DNA of 6,010 bases, from positions 1 to 6,010 of the forward strand of contig JAJRPT010000161.1 in assembly GCA_024280675.1 (NCBI GenBank), given 5' to 3'. The first letter of the stretch is position 1. Each line of letters starts with the position of its first letter. This stretch comes from Bacteroidota bacterium (lineage in GTDB: Bacteria; Bacteroidota; Ignavibacteria; Kapaibacteriales; UBA2268). The notes under the pieces were generated by a model. That model was not told the DNA's origin. It saw only the letters and a list, made by a program, of their open reading frames with translations, and did not search any database. Below, in pieces: positions 1 through 6,010 of the stretch. Position numbers and translations under genes: made by a program.

Positions 1-1545
1 CTCAATCGAATGTGCCATACCGATTTTATCCACCCTCATCAGAAGTGTCTCGCTCAAGCGGTGAGCTAGTTCAATGTACAAATTATGCTGGAAATAATCA
101 CCACCGGGGCTGAGTTCTTGAGCGTCTTGATGAAGCTCTTTGGCGTATTGTGCTGGTATTTTCGTTAGATCTTTATATTTGTCAGAGAATAATTCTTCCT
201 GTGAAACAGTGGGAATCACTGGCACGCCACTCCAATTAAAATATTCGCCCCGGGATGCTCTGCGAAAATATTCCACGGCCAGAGTTGGCATTGTCTTTTT
301 CAGAAGTGGAGACATTGAGCTGTAAAATAATTTCCTAGCAATGTTGGGTAAGCTATTATAATATTTCCACGCACCAGAGTAGAAGCGGTATCCTTGCAGC
401 ATCCACTCATATCCCACAAATTGTTCATCGGCACCCTCGCCCACTTGGACAACTGTTGTGCCAGACTCTTTCGTTAATTTGCTCAAAAACCAAAGTGGGA
501 TACAAACAGGATCGCCATTTGGTTCGTCGGTATGATAGGGTAATTTCTCCAAAATCTCAAAGGCATCACGGTCGTCAATGAGTATTTCATGGTGATTTGT
601 ACCAAACTGCTTAGAAATCTGACGGGCGTATTCTAGCTCATTAAATTTCTCAAGTTCTTTGAATCCAACCGTGTAAGTATCAATCGGCGTATCGATAAGT
701 TCGGCCATGAGTGCTACATTCAGACTAGAATCCACTCCGCCCGAGAGAAATACGCCAAAAGGTACATCGCTCATCATCTGGGAAGCAACCGAGGAGCGGA
801 GCTGTGATAGAGTTTCTTTTTGCAAATCTTCGGAGCTTAGGATTGAGTTATTTTTTCTGGCAAATGGATGCCAATATCTCTCAATTTTAAGCTCACCATC
901 CATTCCAATTTTGAGATTGTGTCCAGAAGGTAATTTATTAATTCCAGCAAAAAGAGTTTCATGTCGTGAACTCATTCCATGAACTAAATAATTTGGAATT
1001 TCGGCAAAATTCACTTCCCTTTTCACATCTGGATGCTCAAGAATTGATTTGATTTCGGATGCGTAAATGAACAAACCATCTTCGTAATAATAATAGAGTG
1101 GCTTTATTCCTATTCTGTCACGAGAAAGGAAGAGTTCTTTGTTTTGCTCGTCCCAAATTGAAATCCCCCACATTCCTAGCATATCATCGAGTATTTGCTC
1201 GCCCTTTTTAGTATAGCCGTAAAGAATGCTCTCGGTGTCCGTGTTGGATTTAAATTTTATCCCATTGTTTTTGAGAGTGTTGCGAATTTCATTGTGATTG
1301 TAAATCTCACCATTGAAGGCGATTGTGAAATGGTCTTGCTCATCGCTCATTGGTTGGGAGCCATTTTCTGAGAGATCAACGATGGACAACCTTCTGAATG
1401 CCATTCCAAAATTTGCAGACTGACTAAGGAACTGCCCTTCGGAATCAGGTCCACGGTGGGCAATCACATTGCTCATTTTTTTGAGTAGTTCTTCGTCTAG
1501 GTTTGATTTTGACCTTAGATCGAGTATTCCAGCAATTCCGCACAT
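1..1545 (-). CDS. asnB: Asparagine synthetase, glutamine-hydrolysing (AsnB family), 3' end cut by window edge
   Basis: The reading frame is open from the ATG at 1545 to the left edge: 515 codons with no stop. The family transfers the amide nitrogen of glutamine to aspartate with ATP, giving asparagine, in the cytoplasm. The protein begins Met-Cys-Gly-Ile, so Cys2 is the N-terminal nucleophile of the class II glutaminase domain once Met is removed; this fixes the start. RGPD (31-34) and NGE (78-80) are glutaminase substrate-site motifs. The synthetase domain has the PP-loop SGGVDSS (268-274), then GEGADE (369-374), and near the edge the conserved LLMRVDK-GMAHSIE stretch. Family members are usually about 590-640 residues, so roughly the last 80-120 are outside the window. 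GEGADE is followed by QFVGY rather than the common LFGGY or VFGGY. AsnB-like amidotransferases also act in surface polysaccharide or peptide modification, so the acceptor may not be free aspartate. The gene starts 9 bases after the receiver remnant. Confidence 0.95.
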   Translation of the reverse strand, partial: MCGIAGILDLRSKSNLDEELLKKMSNVIAHRGPDSEGQFLSQSANFGMAFRRLSIVDLSENGSQPMSDEQDHFTIAFNGEIYNHNEIRNTLKNNGIKFKSNTDTESILYGYTKKGEQILDDMLGMWGISIWDEQNKELFLSRDRIGIKPLYYYYEDGLFIYASEIKSILEHPDVKREVNFAEIPNYLVHGMSSRHETLFAGINKLPSGHNLKIGMDGELKIERYWHPFARKNNSILSSEDLQKETLSQLRSSVASQMMSDVPFGVFLSGGVDSSLNVALMAELIDTPIDTYTVGFKELEKFNELEYARQISKQFGTNHHEILIDDRDAFEILEKLPYHTDEPNGDPVCIPLWFLSKLTKESGTTVVQVGEGADEQFVGYEWMLQGYRFYSGAWKYYNSLPNIARKLFYSSMSPLLKKTMPTLAVEYFRRASRGEYFNWSGVPVIPTVSQEELFSDKYKDLTKIPAQYAKELHQDAQELSPGGDYFQHNLYIELAHRLSETLLMRVDKIGMAHSIE

Positions 1546-1554
1546 GTTTTATGT

Positions 1555-1698
1555 TTACTTTCCTCTTTTATTTTTTAATATCTGCAATGCCTCTATTCCG
1601 TGCTCAGATTCGATGACTTGGCATTTCAAGAATTTTTTGACAGTGTTGCCAATAACACGTCTCATAACAGAGGAATCTTCTACTATTAATACATTCAT
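1555..1698 (-). pseudogene. Truncated response-regulator receiver domain (CheY-like), 47 codons
   Basis: A small ORF starts with ATG at 1698 and stops with TAA at 1555-1557. Its first residues, MNVLIVEDSSVMRRVIGNTV, are a textbook receiver start: beta strand 1, the acidic pair E7-D8 that helps bind Mg2+, then helix 1. QVIES (30-34) fits beta 2, and GIEALQILKN fits helix 2. The stop falls just where beta 3 and its phospho-acceptor Asp should begin. The conserved Thr/Ser and Lys sites are also missing, so it cannot work as a phosphorylated receiver. Complete receivers are about 120 residues. The next gene follows at once, leaving no room for the missing half, so this looks like a 3'-deleted gene rather than a simple frameshift. 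It lies 5 bases after the metH-metF stop. It could still be translated, and its last codons carry the likely ribosome site of the asparagine synthetase gene. Confidence 0.8.
1561..1566 (-). promoter_or_regulatory. Probable Shine-Dalgarno of the asparagine synthetase gene, inside the receiver remnant
   Basis: On the minus strand AGAGGA occurs in the last codons of the receiver remnant. It is the best purine-rich match upstream of the asparagine synthetase ATG, but the spacing is about 15 bases, longer than the ideal. The weak fit suggests either modest initiation or coupling to translation of the remnant, whose stop codon lies between this site and the ATG. Confidence 0.4.
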
Positions 1699-1703
1699 AA
1701 ATA

Positions 1704-3560
1704 TTAATCTCGCAAATTAAAATTATCTAAGATGCCTAGCACTGGTTCTATTCTTGCAAATGGAGCAGAAATTTGTACCCCAGCAATAAGTGGGGAAATA
1801 TCACTCAATATTTCCGAAGCAATCTCAACGCCTTGGCTTATACCCTCTTCTTTTTTACCTTCCCATTTTTTCATTTTTTCTAATATATCAAAAGGAACAT
1901 CAACTCCTGGTACTTCGTTATTCATAAATTTTGCATTCCTGTATGAAACAAGTGGCCAAATCCCCGCAATAATTGGGATTTTAATATGTGATGTTTTCTC
2001 AATAAAAGTATGGAACTTGTTTCTGTCGAACACTGGTTGGGTTATAACATATTCAGCACCTGCCTCCACTTTCCACTCCAATCTAGCAATCTCATTGTCC
2101 AAATCCAAGGAACCTGGATTACATGCCACTCCGATGGAGAATCCGGTTGGTTTCCCAATGGGGCTTGCGGCAATATCCATACCGTGATTTAGTCGTCTGA
2201 GAATATTGACAAGTCCAATTGCATCGACATCAAAGACGGCGGTTGCATCGGGATAGGAACCTAATTTAGGTGGATCGCCTGTGACGGCCAATATATTTTT
2301 CAGTCCAAGGGCGTAATATCCCATAAGGTCTGACTGCATACCTATCACATTTCTATCCCGGCAAACAAAGTGCAACACAGTTTCAATTCCTACTTCCCTT
2401 TGCAGGATTAGTGCCAAAGCACCCGCTGCCATACGTGCCGAAGCCCGTGGTCCGTCTGGGATATTAATCACATCTATGCCGTAATTATACAAACTACGTG
2501 CTTTGTCAATTTGTTTTTGTGGGTCAATACCGTGTGGGGATACAAGTTCTACAAAAGTGGCGAAATGCCCACGTGAGATTTTGGATGAGAGCCTTGACTT
2601 ATTTATTGTTTCAATTATTTCAACGTCTGAGGCTTCTTTGCTATCTTTAAATTTTATTTTATTTTGCTTGAGCTCTGGCTTTACAGAATTTACCATTGCC
2701 CTCATCGAAGCAATATGGGCTGGGCTAGTGCCGCAACACCCACCAATAATATTGGCTCCACTTTGTAGGAAATATTTTGCATACTCACCTAAATAATCAG
2801 GAGAGGTGAGATAAATATTTCTTCCATCAATATTTTTTGGTTTGCCCGCATTTGGCATAACTGATATGGGAGAGGAGATAAGAGACCTAGCCTTGTCGAG
2901 CCAAATGAGCATGTCTCGGGGGCCGACTGTACAATTTGCACCAACCACATCGGCTCCACATTTGATAATCTCTTCAAAATCTTTTGCCATTGCCTCTGTT
3001 GTCGCACCACTAAGACTATGGCCATCATCATCTATTGTGATATGAGCAATGATTGGAATGTTGGTAAAGTTCCGAGCCTCGGTTATAGCCTCTTTTAGCT
3101 CATCTGAATATAAGAATGTTTCAAATATCAATAAATCCACTCCCGCATCGACAAGTGGCTTTATTTGCTGGGCAAATGCTTGCCGTGCCTCTTCTTTTGA
3201 CATTTTCCCGAGGGGTTCGAGTTGCACGCCGAGTGGTCCAACCGATCCTGCTGTGTAGGCATTATCACTTGTAGCTTTTTTGACAAGTTCAACACCGGTA
3301 AAATTTATTTCATAAATTTGTTCTGAAATGCCATAAGAAAGTAATTTGTAATAACTTGCACCAAAAGTATTGGAAGTGATTACATCTGCACCTGCTTTCA
3401 AATAGTCATGGTGAATTTTTTCAATAAGGCTTGGGTTTGTCAAATTCAATTCTTCGTAGCATTTATTGACGTGTACACCTTTTTGATAAATTTCTGTGCC
3501 GATGCCCCCATCAAAAAGAATAGCACCTAATTTTAATCTCTCTCTAAAGTCTAATTTCAT
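1704..3560 (-). CDS. Bifunctional homocysteine S-methyltransferase / 5,10-methylenetetrahydrofolate reductase (YitJ type)
   Basis: A 618-residue cytoplasmic enzyme, close to the length of Bacillus subtilis YitJ. Residues about 1-292 form a homocysteine S-methyltransferase domain. FDGGIGTE (17-23) is its N-terminal signature, and the zinc/thiol ligands are C210 (in GANC), C275 and C276 (in GGCCGT). After a linker of about 35 residues, about 330-612 form a MetF-like FAD barrel. It has the catalytic Glu in FVELVSP (E338), TGDPPKLG (427-434), and Q508 in ITQPVFD. The reductase makes 5-methyltetrahydrofolate; the first domain methylates homocysteine to methionine. The cobalamin-binding and reactivation domains of MetH are absent, so the methyl donor cannot be read from sequence: it may be S-methylmethionine, or methyl-cobalamin on a separate MetH part. 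The start overlaps the upstream stop by 4 bases (ATGA), and no good Shine-Dalgarno is present, which favours translational coupling. No SAM riboswitch can sit directly upstream, because that DNA is coding. Confidence 0.95.
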   Translation of the reverse strand: MKLDFRERLKLGAILFDGGIGTEIYQKGVHVNKCYEELNLTNPSLIEKIHHDYLKAGADVITSNTFGASYYKLLSYGISEQIYEINFTGVELVKKATSDNAYTAGSVGPLGVQLEPLGKMSKEEARQAFAQQIKPLVDAGVDLLIFETFLYSDELKEAITEARNFTNIPIIAHITIDDDGHSLSGATTEAMAKDFEEIIKCGADVVGANCTVGPRDMLIWLDKARSLISSPISVMPNAGKPKNIDGRNIYLTSPDYLGEYAKYFLQSGANIIGGCCGTSPAHIASMRAMVNSVKPELKQNKIKFKDSKEASDVEIIETINKSRLSSKISRGHFATFVELVSPHGIDPQKQIDKARSLYNYGIDVINIPDGPRASARMAAGALALILQREVGIETVLHFVCRDRNVIGMQSDLMGYYALGLKNILAVTGDPPKLGSYPDATAVFDVDAIGLVNILRRLNHGMDIAASPIGKPTGFSIGVACNPGSLDLDNEIARLEWKVEAGAEYVITQPVFDRNKFHTFIEKTSHIKIPIIAGIWPLVSYRNAKFMNNEVPGVDVPFDILEKMKKWEGKKEEGISQGVEIASEILSDISPLIAGVQISAPFARIEPVLGILDNFNLRD

Positions 3561-5557
3561 TTTTTTTCATTCCAGATTAGATAATCTAATTTCTCATATT
3601 TTTCAATTTTGTTGGAGAACAATAATTCTGAATATGCTCCCGCCGACCATAAATAGACTTGGTCGGAATAATGAGGGCTGTTAAGTTCTCCACTTTGTCC
3701 ACCGAGGGAAATGGCAAGCATATTATTACTTTTGGTATTGAATGAAAAATTAAAAACACTTCCATAATACAAACTATTTTTATTTTGTGACTTGTCACTT
3801 TGTGACTTGTCACTTTGTGGCTTGCTTATTTTATAAAATGGAACTAAGCTATTCTCCGAGGCAACGAATTTAATATTTTTTAATTTAAAAAAATCAATTT
3901 CGGAACTATAATTTTTTGCAATGTGATCTAAACTAATATCAAAGCTGTAATCCTCAAATTTTCCCACTGCATATTTGTACGCTTCAATCACAAGTTTCAA
4001 TACCTTCCTGTCGTGCTTTGCGTCTTGGGGGCTTTGGCCAATGGTCCTGAGTTTGTTTTCGTAAGTCAAGAAAAGTCGTGAAATATTATCATCAAAGAGA
4101 TTGCCATCCCATTTGCCCAGCGAGTCTAGGTATGAAATTTCTGGCTGAGTTAATAATTTTTTATTTGCCGCAATTAGTTTGATTGTACTTCCCAGAATTT
4201 CTTTTGCAATCAAGTCTTGCTTGCTGCTAGCAATCAAAAAGAGTTCATTTTCATTTGCTGAGGTGTTTTGCCTTAACAAGTTTGAGATTTCCTTATCTCT
4301 AAAATCCAAACTATCTTCTTTGCTCGAATTAATCCTAAATAGTTTTCCGTTACTTACAATTTGAAAAGAGAATGGACTTTCTTCCGATAAAGTAATTAGC
4401 TTTTGAGTAGAATCAAAAATATTTTCATTCAGTAGCATAGGAAGTGAGATGTCTAATGATTGAACCTTGAAATCAATGGACAGATAATATTGCTCTTCTT
4501 TGAAATCTCTTTTGTAATTCAAAAGAAACACACCCGAATCAATTTCTGCCCTATAATACTTAACCGAAGATTTTGCTAGTGAAAGTGAATCAATTAGAAG
4601 GTTCACTTTCTTGAGATTATTGTCACGACCGATAACAGATTGCCCGTCGGATGAGAGTTTAAATTTGTCAAAAGAATGAGCGTCTTCACTAACAAAATCA
4701 AACAATGTCGCGCCTAGGCTAGTTTTTCCAGCAATAGGAAAGGGCAAGCCGGGCAAGAAATATCCAGCAATACTATGTTTGTTGTCAGAGTCATTGGCGA
4801 GGTGGAATTGAGTAAATAGATAAAGGCTTGGCAGTTGAAGCTTGCCGACGCTAGAGAAATTCACCGCAAAATGACCGTCGCCACTTTTATGAAAAATATT
4901 ACACGCTTTGATTCCTTTTGGATTAGTTAAAATATCTAGGAATATTTTTTTAATTTCCAATGTGTATTGCTTAAATGCTGGTTCTTTTCCACTGCTTAAG
5001 ATTAGGTGATCTAGTTTTCCTATGAGTTGAGTATTTTGAGTAAATGAGTGGAAGGCGAAAAGCGTGAGTATGTCTTCGGCTTTCCACTCTCTGAGCTTTT
5101 CGCCAAATACTAAATGGTTAAATAAAGTGGGCTTAGAGCCCAGAAAAGAATTTATTCCGCCCAGGTATTGATTGATTTTTCTTAAACTTTCCTTGTCAAG
5201 TCTAGCACAAGAGCGCTTTGCTATTTCTTTGAAGTTTAACGATCTTATAAGTATATCTAATCCAGTGGCACTTTCACCAAAAATCTCTGACATACTCCCA
5301 AGAGCCATTCTTCTTTGCAATTCCATTTGCGAAATGGACTGCATTGCGTGAACAAAACCTAGGGCGAAATAATAATCCTTGGGCGAATCGGCTATGATTT
5401 TAGTCATTGCCAAATCGGAGCTATAGATTTTTATTCTCTCACCTAAAATACCGCCAGTTCTCACAATGGTCTCATCACTGTTTTGGCAAGATGAAAATAA
5501 AGCAATAAAGGTAAAAAAAATTAAATGTAGCTTGAGTTGAAAAATATTTATTTTCAT
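3557..5557 (-). CDS. Penicillin acylase family (S45, Ntn-hydrolase fold) lipoprotein, probably catalytically degenerate
   Basis: A 666-residue protein starting with a lipoprotein signal: a hydrophobic stretch (about 10-21), then FSSC with C24 as the likely lipidated Cys, so it should be membrane-anchored outside the cytoplasm. Family membership rests on two blocks. About 61-94 match the early S45 block (GFVHA, QMELQRRMALGSMSEIFG). About 618-649 match the C-terminal block (GGQSGELNSPHYSDQVYLWSAG). A middle stretch, LPGLPFPIAGK (268-278), matches the LPGLP-x-x-x-GHN region, and KWDG (482-485) is also family-like. Family enzymes cut themselves and use a new N-terminal Ser to hydrolyse amides (penicillins, acyl-homoserine lactones). 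Here the GSNNW site aligns with GDGHF (226-230), placing Asp227 at the nucleophile. The later Asn pair aligns with Ser-Ser (444-445), and the DPH motif is not seen. A binding or structural role is therefore more likely than acylase activity. Residues 581-590 are two copies of QSDKS. It overlaps both neighbours by 4 bases. Confidence 0.8.
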   Translation of the reverse strand: MKINIFQLKLHLIFFTFIALFSSCQNSDETIVRTGGILGERIKIYSSDLAMTKIIADSPKDYYFALGFVHAMQSISQMELQRRMALGSMSEIFGESATGLDILIRSLNFKEIAKRSCARLDKESLRKINQYLGGINSFLGSKPTLFNHLVFGEKLREWKAEDILTLFAFHSFTQNTQLIGKLDHLILSSGKEPAFKQYTLEIKKIFLDILTNPKGIKACNIFHKSGDGHFAVNFSSVGKLQLPSLYLFTQFHLANDSDNKHSIAGYFLPGLPFPIAGKTSLGATLFDFVSEDAHSFDKFKLSSDGQSVIGRDNNLKKVNLLIDSLSLAKSSVKYYRAEIDSGVFLLNYKRDFKEEQYYLSIDFKVQSLDISLPMLLNENIFDSTQKLITLSEESPFSFQIVSNGKLFRINSSKEDSLDFRDKEISNLLRQNTSANENELFLIASSKQDLIAKEILGSTIKLIAANKKLLTQPEISYLDSLGKWDGNLFDDNISRLFLTYENKLRTIGQSPQDAKHDRKVLKLVIEAYKYAVGKFEDYSFDISLDHIAKNYSSEIDFFKLKNIKFVASENSLVPFYKISKPQSDKSQSDKSQNKNSLYYGSVFNFSFNTKSNNMLAISLGGQSGELNSPHYSDQVYLWSAGAYSELLFSNKIEKYEKLDYLIWNEKK
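3560..3567 (-). other. A8 homopolymer at the acylase-like / metH-metF junction (possible slippage site)
   Basis: The acylase-like gene ends GAA AAA AAA TGA on the minus strand, and the downstream ATG begins with the last A of the run. In the upstream frame this gives the heptamer A AAA AAA directly before the stop, the form used by -1 slippery sites. The downstream gene is in the -1 frame, so slippage here would read through into it as a fusion. The run is visible; that slippage happens is inference, and A-runs are common in AT-rich genomes. Confidence 0.35.
3784..3825 (-). repeat. 15-base tandem repeat of palindromic units inside the acylase-like gene
   Basis: Two perfect tandem copies of a 15-base unit (3784-3798 and 3799-3813) are followed by a partial, diverged third copy (3814-3825). 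Each full unit holds the inverted repeat GTGAC-TT-GTCAC. The unit length is a multiple of three, so copy changes keep the frame; it encodes repeated Gln-Ser-Asp-Lys-Ser in a hydrophilic loop at residues 581-590, just before the conserved C-terminal block. A recent duplication by slippage is the simplest explanation. Confidence 0.85.
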
Positions 5558-6010
5558 TCTTGATATTTATGGATTGGAATTTCAATAAAAAATTTGGTGT
5601 AGGTATTGCCATCGGAATCGACGGTACAATTGAAATTATTTATTTCACATATTTTCTTGACAATCATAAGTCCTAGCCCAATACCTTGTTGCTCATAATA
5701 ATTCCTCTCGAACTGAGTAAAGACTTCTACATCTTCTAGTTGATGGGGCAAAAATCCCTTTCCCTCATCGCAGACAACAAGCAAATAAGAGTCCTTATCA
5801 ACTTTTCCTTCCAAGGAAACTTTGCCACCAGAACCAGAGAATTTAAAAGCATTGCACACCAGTTCTTTTACCAGATTTGACAGCTCGTTTGGAGCAATAG
5901 TTAGGTCTGCACTTTCTAGGCTGAATTTCAAGTCCTTCCTGCGTTTATTATTTTTGGCAATAATGATTGCCTTGGATTTTATAAGTTTTTGCGCATTAAC
6001 GCATACTCTC
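5554..6010 (-). CDS. Sensor histidine kinase, C-terminal ATPase domain (5' part outside window)
   Basis: The frame is open from the right edge to the TGA at 5554-5556, giving 151 residues of the C-terminal end. It is a GHKL (HATPase_c) domain: N box with E49, N53 and K56 in ELVCNAFKFS; G1 box DEGKG (81-85); F-box Phe near 100 in QFERNYYEQQ; G2 box GIGLGL (109-114). Such kinases bind ATP and phosphorylate a His in a dimerisation domain, which would lie beyond the edge. The FER-x-YYEQQG-x-GLGL pattern resembles kinases whose N-terminus carries a receiver or PAS domain; from memory of the family this is plausible but not shown here. A TTG at 5931 could pass as a start, but the frame continues upstream with kinase-like basic sequence, so this is an incomplete gene. 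Its stop overlaps the start of the acylase-like lipoprotein gene (ATGA). It ends soon after the ATPase domain, with no C-terminal receiver. Confidence 0.92.
   Translation of the reverse strand, partial: RVCVNAQKLIKSKAIIIAKNNKRRKDLKFSLESADLTIAPNELSNLVKELVCNAFKFSGSGGKVSLEGKVDKDSYLLVVCDEGKGFLPHQLEDVEVFTQFERNYYEQQGIGLGLMIVKKICEINNFNCTVDSDGNTYTKFFIEIPIHKYQE

Noticed and set aside
707..982. Plus-strand ORF of 91 codons
   Set aside because: Antisense to the PP-loop region of asparagine synthetase, with no recognisable domain or ribosome site.
1546..1703. A SAM/T-box-type riboswitch or promoter in the space before asnB
   Set aside because: The stretch is almost fully accounted for by the receiver-domain codons, and I found no long stem or terminator-like structure by eye.
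1469..1720. Plus-strand ORF of 83 codons across the metH-metF / asnB junction
   Set aside because: It is antisense to the receiver remnant and the asnB start; its Phe/Leu-rich start simply mirrors A-rich minus-strand codons.
1732..2187. Plus-strand ORF of 151 codons
   Set aside because: It lies wholly antisense to the MetF domain, shows no family motif, and looks like a shadow of the strongly conserved minus-strand gene.
3586..3813. Minus-strand ORF of 75 codons with a TSHKVTSHK repeat
   Set aside because: It is an alternate frame of the acylase-like gene; the protein repeat is a by-product of the 15-base DNA repeat.
3787..3813. GTGAC/GTCAC inverted repeats as a terminator or operator
   Set aside because: The arms are only 5 bases with a 2-base centre, sit inside coding sequence, and lack a following T-run; repeat expansion explains them better.
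5554..5931. A complete 125-residue ATPase-domain protein starting at the TTG at 5931
   Set aside because: The same frame stays open to the window edge, and a lone HATPase domain starting at TTG with no ribosome site is less likely than the tail of a longer kinase.

Overview
This AT-rich bacterial window reads entirely on the minus strand. Five coding units run from high to low coordinates with almost no space between them: (1) the C-terminal end of a sensor histidine kinase, cut by the right edge; (2) a 666-residue predicted lipoprotein of the penicillin acylase (S45, Ntn-hydrolase) fold family; (3) a 618-residue bifunctional homocysteine S-methyltransferase / methylenetetrahydrofolate reductase of the YitJ type; (4) a 47-codon remnant of a CheY-like receiver domain; (5) a glutamine-hydrolysing asparagine synthetase (AsnB family), cut by the left edge. 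No tRNA, rRNA, CRISPR array, insertion sequence, promoter or terminator could be supported. No gap between coding units exceeds 9 bases.

The first two junctions are 4-base ATGA overlaps (kinase/acylase and acylase/metH-metF). The next two are gaps of 5 and 9 bases. This layout points to one transcript entering from the right edge, with translational coupling between neighbours. The products do not form an obvious single pathway: a signalling kinase, a surface lipoprotein, methionine/one-carbon metabolism, and asparagine or another amide-transfer reaction. Co-directional packing may be all that links them.

The organism cannot be fixed from this window. AT-richness, weak Shine-Dalgarno signals, a lipoprotein signal ending in SSC, and a kinase ending typical of receiver-linked kinases would fit the Bacteroidota/Chlorobi/Ignavibacteria area, but this is a low-confidence inference.

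The most interesting items are the acylase-like lipoprotein, which keeps the family scaffold but seems to have lost the nucleophile and a second catalytic position, and the receiver-domain stub wedged between two intact metabolic genes. Smaller points are an A8 slippery run at the acylase/metH-metF junction and a 15-base repeat of palindromic units inside the acylase gene. I see no clear evidence of a wholly new multi-gene system.
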